Notes: generated from the sequence alone by a model not told the origin. 64,000 nucleotides of DNA from Lophius americanus (GCA_037951165.1 JBBDHG010000052.1:1429501-1493500), one strand, 5' to 3'; numbered from the stretch's first letter, positions 1 to 12,095 are shown. Numbers and translations are program-made.

Positions 1-1230
1 AGCAGGAGTCGCTCTCAAAAAGCTCTGTTGTTTGTATTGTTTGCAGCATCAGTGTTTACCCTGAGGGGGAAATTAAAGCAAAGTGAGAATTTGTATGAGT
101 AAGAATTTATCCCAATAGAACTAATTAAAGAATCAATGCATGAAAAAACGTAAGTGCTAGGAGGACGCAGCATTTCAAGCAAGAGCATTCATCATTTAAT
201 GTTGTGTTGGGCTCTATTATGTAGGAATATCAATATCTGAATTTAAGATTTCTCAGTTTTAATGTGCTTGCGAATTCAGGGTTCCCACTAGAAATAAACA
301 CCAACATCTAATGTTGTTGTGCCTGCAGAATCAGACTCTAATGCAGATGATGAAAGAAGTAGTGATAGAGTCTGGTTCAAACTGCAAAATGTCCACCAAC
401 ACTGTCAACTGCACCAGCTCGCATTAAGCTCTGCAGCCTTTTTCCTTATCTAGTCCACAGTCAGAGACAAACAGATGCACACAAACGCTGCAGGAAACCA
501 GCGCACAGAGCACGTTAGATCAATAGCTTTCTGGGACTCAAGCCAGAAACACTTGTTTCTTCCCTGTAGTGTTTGTACACTGTCTGTGTCACTTTACTCA
601 TGCTAGCATAGGAGTTCTATACAGGTTGGGGTTTCAAATGTTTTCATTCTCTTTTTTTCCTCACATGGAGCTAAAAAACATTCATCACAAGAGTGAATAC
701 TCTTTTTTGCATTCAGTGTAAGTCTCAGCCACAGAGATACCTGATAGAGCCAGCTGACAGTAGCCAGCAGCGGAAATTCCTCGAAGATTGCAGTAGCACT
801 TTTGATGAGGATAATGATATGGCCTCTGTCGCAGAGAGGGGGCAGCAACGGCGGAGTTTGAGCTGAAAAAACATGTCAAGTTGTTTATTACTGCCAGAGG
901 GAAAAGGATGGGGCATCAGAGTGACCAGAGACAGATCTCCAAGTTTAGAAGTTTGAGCTCAAAAATAGAATCCAATCCTTGAGCGCATCAGCCACCATCT
1001 AATACAGCTGCTGTTAAAATTTTAATACAAAATCCATGATGTGCAGCGAAGGAAAATAACAAAGAGCCATTTTGGAGCAGAGATAGCCATGTACTATATT
1101 ATTCTATTGAATTTGGTTTCTTTGATAGATTTGAAATTTCCAATCCATGTCTTACCACTAGTATCTGTCCGAGATGTTCAGGAGATTTTATCTCCTAATT
1201 TCTGAGGCCAGCCCCAATACAATGGACGTG
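1..1230. other. Gene-free stretch, no recognised repeat
   Basis: Mixed-composition unique-looking DNA. The short open frames between 603 and 916 overlap each other in different frames, have no domain similarity I recognise and are not supported by splice sites. No coding feature can be defended here. Confidence 0.5.
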
Positions 1231-1239
1231 CAGTGCATT

Positions 1240-1560
1240 TTGATCTTGTTTTGATTTGTTTTTTAATATCAAGTGTTTAGTTTCTGCCAGTAGGGGTCCC
1301 TCAATGAATGCCGAGTGTTGTGAAAAAGTGTGGTACTCCTACTTTCTTCTATTTCTGTGTGTATCTCAGACCTGTGTCAGATCTTCAAATTGCAAATTAC
1401 ATAAAACAACCCATCTAAGCACAAATAACAGGTTTTAAATAATAGCATAAAGGCTAAGTAATATCTAAAATGTATTCAACCCCCTGAACTTATTATGTAG
1501 TTGTTCCACCTTTAGCAGCAACAACTAGTTCTCTGGCTCCCTGGTTTCCTTCCAGCAAAA
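1240..1560. repeat. Probable terminal fragment of a Tc1-type element
   Basis: Positions 1345-1440 resemble 42530-42600: both contain a TTCTAT-TCTGTGTGT-TCTCAG core followed by CTGTGTCAGAT and, later, ACATAAAACAA. The copy at 42.5 kb lies just upstream of a recognisable Tc1 transposase relic, so this stretch is probably the end of a related element. The following TATTCAACCCCCTGAAC and the text near 1500 also look like a Tc1 end. No transposase reading frame survives here. Confidence 0.35.
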
Positions 1561-1779
1561 ATCTTAGGAATCTTTTCTAAACTTTTTTTTTGCTGATATA
1601 GTGAAAGAGAATCAAGAAAACTCTTAACAGCAAATCTGTGGATATTATAATTTTTGGAGGGGAGTCTGACTCTGTTTTACTGAACTTTGGGCCTGTTGGG
1701 CCTGACCAAATATGCCCAATATGTTAAGCTTCTAACAATACCACTGAGGACAAAAGATTTCTACATAACTTCGCTTGAA

Positions 1780-2395
1780 CTGCAGGAAAAAAAAGCTTCA
1801 AAAAGCTGTAAACTATTATCTACAGATAAAAGTTGATTCATCTAACAAGTGAATTGATGATCTGTCAAAGAAAGTTAATGAATTCAACGTGAGTTTGAGA
1901 ATTACTCAAAAAGAGTTTGACTATTTAATAAATTCATATAAAACTTGGTCCAAGAACTGTAGTGAAACCAGGAAAGATCTGGATACAATTCGCAAAGGTT
2001 TAATCACCGTCTCAGACAAAACAGAATACCTGGAGAGTCAGTCAATACACCATAACATTGTTGTAGATGGTATTAAAGAGTCTGAGAAAGAAAAGATCTC
2101 AGAATTTGAAGAAAAAGTGAGAAGATTTTTTTGCTGAAAAACTACATCTGGATCATTTGAATATAAAATTGGACTTGGTGCATAGGACTGGGAAGCCAAT
2201 GCCTTCTTCAAAAAAGTCCCAACCCATTGTGGTCAAACTTACTGTTCATGATAAAGCCCAAGACTTAAAAAGGTTCTGGAATCTTCGTCGATGAGGACTC
2301 TTAACCCGTCAGGCAAAGAAGGAAAGAACTACTCCCAGCATGAAGGGAGCTTGATAGATAGGTGACATTGCATTTCCTAGATACGATAAATAATT
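1780..2395 (+). mobile_element. LINE ORF1-like fragment (decayed)
   Basis: The frame at 1889-2137 carries a coiled-coil-like stretch followed by YLESQSIHHNIVVDGIKES, which matches the coiled-coil/RRM transition of ORF1 proteins from L1/Tx1-type non-LTR retrotransposons (typical form: EYLENQSRRNNIVVDGI). After a frameshift the nucleotides up to 2395 still read as HRTGKP, then a KSQPIVVK-like strand, then RRKEL and GDIAF motifs, also usual in ORF1. ORF1 proteins bind the element's own RNA. Stops and frameshifts show that the copy is dead. Confidence 0.6.
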
Positions 2396-3530
2396 TCTTT
2401 GTCCACCTACTCAAAATCCAACACAATAAAGGTTTGCCAGTGTTCAGAATTGTGCTCATTAGTTTCCACATAAGCACATTTATAAAGTTTAAAACATTTT
2501 AATCACACATCTACAGCAGGATTCACTTAATACAAACTATGGAGGACCGTAAATCTGATTTTGAAAACCTGACCTTTAATCCTTTTGACCTTTCTATAAT
2601 TCATTCTTATAACTTGGATCTAAATCCAGACCTAAAGTTTCTTTTAATCATTTCATGCCTCTAACCTCTGTAATTTGTATGATTAAACCCAGTTTAATGA
2701 TTTTAGTGTCACTATGCCTCCTGATACTTTTTATCTGAATATAATAAGTATTTCTTGTTATTTATTGGTTCATTATTGATCAATACTTAAACTTGATTTT
2801 TCTGTACGGCTTGCCAAAGTGTCTAGAGGAATCTACAAATTGTCTAAATACAACTCAGTTCATCACAGAGGGAATAGATCTGAAGGTGCAGTATCACTGT
2901 TTATTCATGGCAACAACAAATTTAAATTCAGGGTTGACCCCTCTTTAAAGTCAGGTATATGGGATATCGTTGGTGTTATTTATTCCCCACTGACTACGGA
3001 TTCAAAGATTTTAATGGGAGTTTGTTGTTTGTTATATTTTTAAGTTTGTTAAATTTTAATATATGTACCAAGAAAGTATATAAATATGAGCGATCCAAAT
3101 ATTTCTGAATTTACAGCCATGCTTACCAGAAGGTCCTAGGAGGATTTCTATGAGAAAGAAAATGCTGATTTGGCATATCAAAAATTTATGAGAGTTATTA
3201 TTATCAGTTCTAATGAAAGTTTTCCAATTGTCTGTTCTATCAAGAAATGCAGACATGACTTCAATAAGTCTTGGTTTACACTCGATTTACTAAAACTGTT
3301 AAGGTAAGAAAATAAATTGTGTAAAAAATATTTCACGAAACCAAATCTTCTTAACCATGCTGTTTATAAATCTTATAGAAATAAATATACTCATTCTATT
3401 AGATCTGCAAAAAATATATATATAAACGAAAAACTTGAGAAGTGTTCAGATGATATTAGAACCAAATTGAAAGTAATTAATCGGGGGCTCCAAAGAGAAA
3501 AATAATAATAATAATAACACTCTCAACAAT
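2396..3530 (+). mobile_element. LINE ORF2-like fragment (endonuclease and linker, decayed)
   Basis: Two short frames fit the same non-LTR element. At 2819-3043 the sequence GNRSEGAVSLFIHGNNKFK resembles the apurinic endonuclease segment where GGGVLLYV-like motifs occur. At about 3240-3505 the codons read as KSWFTLDLLKLL, then NLLNHAVYKSYRNKYTHSIR, which is the usual linker between endonuclease and reverse transcriptase in fish LINEs. The reverse transcriptase itself is absent, so the insert is truncated or deleted. It ends in a short A/T-rich AAT repeat near 3505-3520. Confidence 0.5.
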
Positions 3531-3639
3531 CCTTTACATATAGCTCAACATTTCAATTTTTTGTTAATATTAGTAAGCAATTAGTAAGCAAAATTCCTAA
3601 TGGTCATGGAAATCCTCTGCATTGTATTCAAAGAAATTT

Positions 3640-4445
3640 TCCTGTTTTGTCTTTTGTACGACTGGAAATCAGTCTCTGACATCACTGTGATGAAATTTGT
3701 CCTACTCTTCTTTGCAGAACTACTTTGTTTGGGCAACTTTGGAGGGTTTGTGAACAAGAATAGATTTTTTCAGGTCCCACCACAGGATCTCAATGGGGTT
3801 CAGGTCCAGACTTTGACTACACCACTCCAAACTTCATTTAATTTTTTTATCCCATCAAGGGCGGACAAACTCTTCTACTTCGAATCATAGGCTTGTTACG
3901 TGACCCAGTGGTTTTTGAGCTTCAACTCACAGACTGATGACAGTCTCCTTTAGAATTTTATGGTACAGAGTTGAATTAATTTTCCCTTCAATTATTCCGA
4001 GTCATCCTGGTCCTGAAGCAGCGAAACATCCTCACAACATTACCATGCCATTGTGGTGTGTTGAGGTAAAATTCAACTGACATCCAGTAGGCCTGCAGTT
4101 CTCTGGATGTCTTCTTTGGATCTTTTATGACTACCTAAGTGAGTCTTCACCATGCTTTTGTCGGAATTTTTGAGAAACCTTCAGGGAAGGTTTATTTCCG
4201 TCCTTCCCAGACTATTGGATATCTATCAACTTTTTCCTCATCACTCTTGGAATTTCTGTTGATTTTGGCTAAGGGTGCTACTGGTGAGACCTATGAGTCA
4301 ACTTGCTGCTTTTGAAAATGGTCTATTGAAGTGGTGATGTGATTGAACAGGACTGTTAGGTATCAAGTCTAGTTGGGTGTAGTCCAATGGAACCAGTTAT
4401 TAATGTAGTTTGGTAGATTTTTGGATTTCATTTGTGGGAAAATAT
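3640..4445 (-). mobile_element. Tc1-like transposon relic
   Basis: The + strand reads as the complement of a Tc1-type transposase gene. Landmarks are CACAGGATCTCAATGGGGTT with CAGGTCCAGACTTTGAC (3783-3820), CATCCTCACAACATTACCA (4028-4047), GGCCTGCAGTTCTCTGGATG (4090-4110) and CTTCCCAGACTATTGGATAT (4202-4222), in the order expected for the antisense of the DDE domain followed by the N-terminal helix-turn-helix region. No long frame survives. The + strand frame at 3600-3890 is only a shadow of this relic. Confidence 0.55.
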
Positions 4446-5270
4446 TTTATTTATAAGTATCTTATGTTGACTTTAAGATCCAACACAGTTTAGTCTGAGG
4501 TACACTCAAAAGTAGAAAGAAAATTACTACTTGATACTTTGTCACCACTCATTCTTAGCTTATTAAATCGTCTTTTCCTTTCCTTCATTTGTTTCTTTCT
4601 TAATTTGAGTGAACAGATCTAAAAAGAAAATCCAAAACAAAACAGAGCTACTGATCAAGATTATTTTTCTTAACTTTGGTTATCAATAGCTTAAACAGGT
4701 AGGAGGTGTGAGACCCACAAACTTCTTACTGAGAAGGGATAGTGCAGCCACGGCCAATCGTCATCCTCTGATCTCATCTCAATATGTGCTTAATATAAGT
4801 AATCCTGGCTACCATAATCATACAATTAAAATGAAAAATACTTTTTCCATGACCTGGAATGAGCCAATTTTCCAAAGAGAGATAGTTTGGAGCGATAACA
4901 AAATTTTATAAAGTAATAAAGGAAGAAAATTGTTTATTCTACTAAAAAGCAACTGTGCAAATGTATTAAATTAATATGTTGGTTCTTAAATCTATCTGTG
5001 ATAGAATTTCAAATTTAGGTTTGAATTTAGGTTCTGCTTACAAGCATGAAGTCACTCAGAAGCCGGAAAATAGAAACAAGTTATAATATTTCATTAAAAT
5101 TAAGAATGAAAAAATAGCGTCTATGACGCATGGAGTATCTGGTAAGAAGAAAAGTTATCTTACAACAAAGATCCAGTCACTTTGAGAACTTTGAATAAGG
5201 AATTCATACAGTATTTATAATATCAACAATCAGCAGTAAGAGTATATCCACGGGTTAAGTCATTATAACT
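4446..5270. other. Gene-free A+T-rich stretch
   Basis: A+T-rich sequence with runs of A and T and no recognisable domain, RNA gene or repeat unit. The 67-codon frame at 4708-4911 has no family features. Confidence 0.4.
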
Positions 5271-5274
5271 TTTA

Positions 5275-5765
5275 TTATCTCGTTGCAATGGCACCTGTCA
5301 TTGAGTGAGACGTATTTGGCAGTAAGTGAACATTTTGTCTTTATGTTTATGTGGAGAAAGCAAGAGCAATGGATCTTAGTGACTTTGACCATATTGTCAT
5401 GGCTAGATGAACAGAAGGTCTTGCTGGGTGTTCCTGGTCAACAGTGATTAGGAGCTACCAAAGTGGTCTAAAGAAGGTGAGCTAGTGAAATGGCGACATC
5501 GTCTTTCATGGGTGCTCAAGCCTCAATGAGGGCAATGCAAAACAAGTCCAAACCAGAGAGGACCCTCCTCTCAATTTACAGCATTTAAATATCTGCTGTG
5601 AATGTCTTGGTGCCAGGTACCACTGCACACTTTCAGACATGGTGTGGAGTCCATGCCTCAATGTGTCAGAGTTGTTTTGGCAGTAAAAGGAAGACATGTG
5701 CAATTTTAAGCAGGTGGTTATAGTGTTTTGGCAGATAGGTATCTGGTCTGCTTTTCATATATTGC
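5275..5765 (+). mobile_element. Internally deleted Tc1/mariner copy
   Basis: The segment starting at 5369 reads MDLSDFDHIVMAR, then GLAGCSWSTVIRSYQSG after a stop. This is the N-terminal helix-turn-helix of a Tc1-type transposase (usual form: IVMARRLG, then LVGCSRSAVVS). The sequence then jumps to C-terminal or terminal-repeat-like DNA (5600-5765), so the central catalytic domain is missing. The end near 5710-5740 (GTGGTTATAGTGTTTTGGCAGAT) corresponds, inverted, to the CCATAACATTAAAACCACCT end seen at 24211. Confidence 0.6.
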
Positions 5766-5809
5766 CACCAAAATCGTCAGTCTATAACAAATTATTGGCT
5801 TGAATTAAT

Positions 5810-6075
5810 CTGTTATGTTTTGTTTTTACAGGAACCAATTGGAAACAGACAAAGTAGACGTTCAGAAATAAAGTTTAATAAAAAGGGTTCAGATTTACAA
5901 AGACAAGATTCACGCACACACATGAACACACAGACCAGAGGAGGAAGAAGAGAACATTGAGACATGATGGAAAGGAAAGTAGAAGGAAATGAATATGGAA
6001 CCAAACCTTCAAAATAAAACAGGAAACACAACATTAAACTACAATATATGCAGAACCGTGACATAATCATTTTAA
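5810..6075. repeat. Dispersed teleost-type repeat, purine-rich strand
   Basis: A purine-rich stretch with the layout AGACAAAG, then CACACACATGAACACA, then ACAAAACAGGAAACACAAC. Similar purine-rich text occurs at 17080-17290 and, in the opposite orientation, at 18180-18460. I interpret the three as members of one dispersed repeat family. No coding capacity. Confidence 0.35.
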
Positions 6076-6369
6076 GTATTTTCTATGATAAATTAATCAT
6101 TTGTACCTACAACCAGATTCATGCAAGCAGGCTGCTTGCTGAAATAGTGTGTAGGCATCTTTTTTATTCCGATTCAAGCATTTGTTTCAGATAAGTGGGA
6201 CACTGTTTCATAGAAAATACGAGGCCGTACATGATTTTTTATGCTCAGAGCACCAGTATGGATAGAAACAACATCAATTAGAAAAAAGAATTAGTGTAAA
6301 ATCTCAATAAAAACAGAATGCACAGAATGACTGGTAAAGTTTAATGTTTTACTTTACTCAGGAAGTTTT

Positions 6370-6620
6370 TTTGAATGAGAGGAAGTTTGGATGTGGAATT
6401 CTATCCCTTTCTTCGTTTATCTATGATTTCATTTTCTCAAAAGCCCAAGGTCTATCTTCTTCAAGATAGGCCACAAATTTTCAATGGGGCAAAGGCCCAG
6501 GCTACTCTATTATATGGACTCTTCCACTCCAAAGCTGTAGTGTCACAAGGTGGAAGAACATCACTTAGTGGTCTTGTTGGACATCCATGAAGAAAATGTC
6601 ATCTGAATGGCAGAATAGGT
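6370..6620 (-). mobile_element. Short Tc1-like fragment
   Basis: Positions 6450-6500 (AGATAGGCCACAAATTTTCAATGGGG) and the following GGACTCTTCCACTCCAAAGC read as the antisense of the Tc1 segment that elsewhere appears as CACAGGATCTCAATGGGGTT at 3783. Only about 250 bp remain. The 71-codon + strand frame here is a shadow. Confidence 0.4.
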
Positions 6621-6636
6621 TGTTCCAAAACCTGTT

Positions 6637-7095
6637 AGACATATACTCATGAGCACTAACACCCTCTCATACAACCCTAGATGTGACAGTTAGCCATGGG
6701 CACTAACACTCAATCATGCCATCCCAGATGTGACAGTTAGCCATGGGCACTAATTCCCTATCATACCATCCCAGATGTGATAGTTACCCATGGGCCCTAA
6801 CGCACCCCCCAAAACATCACAGATGTGACAGTTGCCTATGGGTACTAACACCCTATCATACCTTTACATATTGGACAGTTGCCCATGGGCACCTACACCC
6901 TATCATACCATCTCATATGTGACAATTGCCCATGGGCACTTACGCCCTTACATACCATCACATATGTGACAGTTATCAATGGGCACTAACACCCTATCAT
7001 ACCATCACATAAGTGGCAACAATCTATGGATATCCATAGATATCCATCCAATACCCCAACCACATCATCACAGACATGACAATTGCCAATGGGGA
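6637..7095. repeat. Minisatellite, ~47-bp unit, about 8-9 copies
   Basis: A unit of about 47 bp recurs from 6637 to about 7095. Its conserved core is GATGTGACAGTTGCCCATGG followed by GCACTAACACCCTATCATACCATC. Copies differ by scattered substitutions and small length changes; the last two are the most degraded. A perfect 18-bp palindrome (7023-7040) lies in the decayed end of the array. Confidence 0.9.
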
Positions 7096-7099
7096 CTGG

Positions 7100-8290
7100 A
7101 GCTGGAAACAATGTGATGGTCTATTTCCTCATTAACCTGGAAACATAAATTCTAGAAACTCACAAAATTTTAAATATGGACTTGTTAAACCAAAAGATAC
7201 TTTGCATCAGTCCGTGTCAGCTGAGCTTGGGCCCAGAGAAGTGGTTGCTGTCTCAACAAAACAGATAATATGTAGTTGGGTGACCCTTTAACATTCTTTG
7301 CACGGTCTCCATAATTAATTTCAACAGATTATTAAGACACAGCCTTATTGTCCTGGGATTCATTTGTAAAGCGACATGCTCTGATGTTATCTGAAATTCA
7401 CTCATTTGAAAGAGTTAATGACAGTGACATGATTTATGGGGATTATTTATATTGCCACAGTGTGCCTACTACATCAGAATAGAAATCCAACCTCATCCAG
7501 GTCTCTCCGGCGCTCTGTTCTCCCCACTGCTATTCATTTAGGCTCCACATCAGTAATCCAATTATTCACACTGGCTGCTGCCACTACGTCGCTGATCATT
7601 TTTTAATAATATTAAGCCTTTCAGCTTGTTTCAGTGTTTGTTTTAAATTGGTCTGAAACTTGATCTCTGGGAGGACATAGCAATGACACCAGCTAGCAAA
7701 CCAATGAATGGAGCAGAGGATGCTTCAGCTGGCGTTCATCCTCAATCACTGGTTGTTCACGGCAGGTTATACATAAGACGTGCGGTAATTGACACACTAT
7801 TTTAGCTTCGATCTTTAAATACTTCACTGATTTAGCAGCCCGGTGTACACTAGAAGGTACAGAATCACACCTGGCAGCAAAGGAGGTTTTGCACTAAATT
7901 TGGGATCCATCTTAATATTCTCCAGGAGAGGAAGCCAATATTCTGAGACCTCCCTGGAGCTTTGAAAAGGGGGAAATGGTGAAAAATGTTGACAAATAGT
8001 TAATCAGTTAAAGGCTAGATGAAGTGAGCCTCACATGCCTCTCTGCCAGCCGAGATAAAAATCCAAAGTGTAACTGCTGTGAAAGATAAAGAGGGAACTT
8101 ATCTTCTCCCCATCTTCTTTCTCAGAAACACACCAAAGGTATCCATTTTCCTCAGATTGAAAGAATTGATTTCCCTCCCTATGCTGCTCTATGAATCTGA
8201 AAGCATGCATCTACCATAGAGAATGGGTGATATAGCAAATTCCTGAACAAAACAAGACTTAATAAGACATCAGTGTTGGGTTGTCTGTTC
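7100..8290. other. Gene-free unique stretch, possible conserved non-coding DNA
   Basis: No repeats or coding motifs seen. The section 7290-7700 is well mixed in composition, with homeodomain-like TAATTA and AATTATT cores, and lacks transposon signatures. It is unlike the flanking repeat DNA, so it may be a regulatory element; this is inference only. Confidence 0.3.
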
Positions 8291-8584
8291 CATTTTGAGT
8301 TATCTACAAATGCAGCCCTCTTTAGCTAGGATCTGCACAACACATCCTTTGTGGCCATTTCCACTATACACCTGCATAATTGACAAGGTGGCAAAGAAAT
8401 ATCAATACGGAATAATATTGCGATATTTTAGTGGCAATATTGTACCTTTACACAGTCCCCATGTAACAGTATTTTATTTTATAAATTGACAGTATTAATT
8501 GAACCTTTTTTGTACTAGAATAAGTGATTAAATTGCTTTTCGGCCCACTAGATGATGCTGTGGAGCTTTTATTTCCGGTAAGTG

Positions 8585-8830
8585 CAGCAAAGATGTCATC
8601 CTGACATGAGGCACCAAAACTACATCATATGTTGCAGAGGAAGTAGAGTCATATCATTATGTCACAGAGGTATTAAGGCCACATCATTATGTCCAAGAGG
8701 CAGTAGAGCCACGGAATTGTATTACATCGACACTGGGGCTAAAAAGCATGACAAAAAGGCTCTACAGCGATGCCATTACCTCTAAGAGGTACTAGAGCTA
8801 TATCATTATGCCATGAAAAAAAGGCATCAA
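8585..8830 (-). repeat. Dispersed ~29-bp minisatellite, locus 1
   Basis: The + strand contains repeated GAGGCAGTAGAGCCAC plus ATCATTATGTC units of about 29 bp. The same unit in the opposite orientation (GACATAATGATGTGGCTC plus TAGTGCCTCTGT) forms the array at 35860-36310, and one or two units occur at 10530-10590. The 67-codon frame at 8582-8785 runs through the repeats and is not a gene. Confidence 0.75.
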
Positions 8831-10520
8831 AAAGACTCAGGTGATTGTTCTGAAGCTGAAGTCGGTTCTCAGTTGGTTCAATATAAGAACTGCTGGACAT
8901 GAATGAATAGATTGTCCTCCAAACATGACTATTTAAGCTGATTCATCCGCTTGTTGTGACTGCTATGGATAGCGACTACGTCGGATAAGAAAGTACCTGC
9001 TACGTTGTGAATCTTTTCTAACGCTGAATGTAATATAATAATGCTAACCTGTTAGCGTCAGCCTATATCTAGCCAAATAGCACCAACTTGACTGCTGCCA
9101 ATCACATTTTAATTAATCAAATAAATTAGTCATAATCATCTTTACTGGTACTCTGACAGCTGATGGTCTGAAAATGACCTGCTGTGTTCTCCAGAGCATC
9201 TGTGAGGAACATGGAGACAATTTCACTGACGGACCTCCAGAGATACATCATCCTGTTTGGGCATTATGACATTAGAGCTTTATTAACGGTGTACTTTAAC
9301 AGACACTGGAGAGTTTCTTATACTATAAGAGATTAGTTTTACTAATATGGTGGGGAATACGTCCCTATTGAAAGAAAATTCATAAGGTAGTGGCAGTGAA
9401 TGCAGCTACAAGTTCTGCTCCTCTTGGTCATTTCTCGTATCAGGAAAAAGCTATTTAAGCCACTTATTGCATTGTCCTTCCTCTTGCCATGTGTCTTGAT
9501 TAGAGGAAGGTAAGCTGCAAAATTGCCATTTTGCCGCAGTCTGCATTATCGTGAGAAGGATAACTGTTTTAGCTACGACATGAGGTTGCTCGTTGCTGTT
9601 GCATACATTGTTCAGACGTATGTAGGCAAATGCTTGACTAATATAATGCACTGTATGGCTAGATGCTAACTTTGACCTTTGCTCTGGCTTCTCTTATAGT
9701 GCGAACTTCCTTTCTGTGATTAGAACTGCGGCTTTGCGCAGTTAAATTGTTCGGTTGACAATTTGTATCCTAATGTGGCCAACTGTTAGTTTATTTGTTC
9801 ATCGTTGGTTTTCTTAATTAAGTTGAGCTGAGGTCCAGTCTATTGGGGAGGCTATTACACAGAAATAACATTTAAATACATAAACGTCCAAGTATATTGC
9901 AGTATCACCACACTTTATCCAATACTGTATTATAACCCACACAATAACCATTATCTGTTATTCTATACAATACTAAACCATCTCGAAGATGAATGCTGTT
10001 TTATACTTCATCTACATCCACTCTGTATATAATGCTATCTAACTTTAGCCTATTTTAATGATTGATATTTGTCAGTGCTGTCTGAATTATTGTTTAAAGA
10101 ATTAATCTGAGCTCTGGTCACTGATGAAGATGGTTGAGCTCAGAGTTTAACACTGTTGTGGATGAAATGCAAACCAGTGGCGTCAGCTATACATCACAAT
10201 GGAAAAACCACTAAACGACAATCTAAATCTGTCGGAGTAAAGTGCTATTAGGTTAACCACTGGTAAAGTTCAGTCTGCTGAAATTAGTTCCTGTTAGCTT
10301 GAGGCCAACTGCTGTCCAACTAAGAATACACAATCTAAGCTACTAGCTGCTACTATTACTACATTCAGCTAAACCCCCCCTCAATCTTTATTTTAATGTT
10401 TTTACATTTATCATGCTTGTGTATTCCAAGTTGCTGCTGCAAAAAGTGAATCTCCCATGGCCAGTTTTTCCTCAATGGTAAAGGAACCCAGGAACCGCCT
10501 CGGTCGGAACATGGCCTACA
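8831..10520. other. Gene-free stretch
   Basis: No credible coding exon, RNA gene or transposon signature. Several short open frames lack family features. Unique or long-decayed repeat DNA. Confidence 0.4.
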
Positions 10521-10527
10521 TAGGCAC

Positions 10528-10660
10528 TTAGAGCTATGATATGTCACAGAGGAACCAGAATCATGTCATTATATTGGAGGCACTGGATCTACAAAATGAT
10601 GTCACATTACATATTATAAATTAAATGTATTATTATTATTATTATTACATGACAGAGGCT
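10528..10660 (-). repeat. Dispersed ~29-bp minisatellite, locus 2, with ATT microsatellite
   Basis: Positions 10535-10595 hold one to two degraded units of the family at 8585-8830 and 35860-36310: ATATGTCACAGAGGAACCAG and ATGTCATTATATTGGAGGCA. An (ATT)n tract follows at 10627-10647. Confidence 0.55.
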
Positions 10661-11289
10661 TGACAAATGTACTATCCGAGTCGGAGCCAGATTAGAAGAA
10701 AACAGTGCACTTACTTCCTTCTCAAAGACCTTCTTCTTTGTGGTTAAACGGCAGTTGGCATAATTTTAGCTGTAGTGATTACACTTCTGACTTAAGTTTG
10801 TTCTTCTTCTATCGGTTCCTTCATCCCATATGGGTCTCCTGCAAAGACCTCTGGCAGATTGTATTATTATCTTTCTGGGACTGGAGCTATTTGTCTTCAA
10901 CATACATTTAATGTTTTTTTTTTCTTATAAATTTGGTCCATAACCCACCCACCGGGAACCACTGTGTTCGATCGCACCTCCTCCTACGACGTTGAGTTAG
11001 AGCCATCTGCTTGCTGTGTGAAGATGCAGATCATACACGGTGATTAAAAAACTGCTCATATATCATGACTTGGGTTACAGAGGGTGATTTCATTGAGAGG
11101 GTGTCAAATTTGCCCTCTGTTCAGCAACTTACTAATTCTTCAGCGGTCAGTTAAAATTCTCGGTTGTTTATACTGCATACATATGTTTAACCATTGATTC
11201 GCGCTGAAACTTGTCTTATGTTCCTACAAGAGCTGTGAGGAACATGAAGGCTAGGCTCCAGAAATGAAATTTGTTTTGGAGCTAATGAC

Positions 11290-11640
11290 AGTGCAAAGTG
11301 GACTTTGTGCTTTCTCATTTCTCCACCCCTTCATACCAACCCAATCTCAGTGACGACCTTGAGGAGGACAGTTTGGCCATAAGACCCGTTAATCTTTTTT
11401 TCTATCCACTTTATCCTCCACCATCCCTCCCTCCCTCTACTTCTTTTAATTCTCCTCCACTCTCTCATGCGCCTCCTGATTTATATGGTCAGGGTGAAGA
11501 CAATAGCCACTCAGCGTGGAGGATGGGACTTGAGGGGGACCCGTGTCATTGGCGTGCGTCACCAGGTCCCAGCCAGTTTTTTTGCCTATGTTAAAGTGGT
11601 ATAGATATGGGGGATGCCAAGGCCTGCATCTATAAAAAGC
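11290..11640 (+). promoter_or_regulatory. Candidate TATA promoter region
   Basis: A TATAAAAAG box lies at 11631-11639, preceded by a repeat-free, more G+C-rich stretch with a pyrimidine-rich tract (11398-11465). Downstream, an ATG at 11668 opens a seven-codon run ending at a possible GTAAAT donor, which could be a tiny first exon. No downstream gene on the + strand could be joined to it, so this remains a candidate from motif arrangement only. Confidence 0.25.
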
Positions 11641-11884
11641 CACCACTGCCCTTTGGAGGCGGATGGATGATAGCCTTTGACCTCAAATGGTAAATATGTG
11701 TTTTACATAGGTATGTATTTGTTCAGGAAGAGGGAGAAGATACAAAGACAAATTGGATTGTTACTCAGTTTTAGTTTTTAATGGTATCAGTGTTTGAATG
11801 TATTCAGGCACTAAAAAATTAAGTCACATAAAAGTCACATAAATGTGCAAGGAAAATAATTTTCATTATATATAGCATTTACGA

Positions 11885-12095
11885 TGTACGTGTTGTAATA
11901 ATCTTTCCTTTATTTTTCACATTACACAGTGCAACATTGAGAACTTCATCTCTGCATTTAACCCAACCCTGAGGGAGCAGTGGGTTGCTCCTGTGAAGGC
12001 AATGTTTCATGGTATTGCTCAAGGACCCAATGCATGTTGCGTCAGGGGCTGGGCTTGAACCCTGCGCTCCTGGTTGATTTGAAATATTTTCAACT
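11885..12095. repeat. SINE-like dispersed repeat
   Basis: The text GCATTTAACCCAACCCTGAG, GGAGCAGTGGGTTGC, TTGCTCAAGGACCCAATGC and GGGCTTGAACCCTGCGCTCC is a widely seen teleost repeat. A second member lies at 52480-52655 in foxk2 intron 4 (GAGCATTGGGCTGCCCATGT, CTTGCTCAAGGAGCCAATAG, GGGCTTGGATTTACCCCGAT), and a short piece at 19060-19110. The 73-codon - strand frame across it is not a gene. Confidence 0.6.

Noticed and set aside
8582..8785. 67-codon frame across minisatellite units
   Set aside because: Repeat translation; the same unit elsewhere is not open.
11298..11594. 98-codon + strand frame rich in Pro/Ser
   Set aside because: Pyrimidine-tract composition explains it; it ends before the TATA-like box and lacks a domain.
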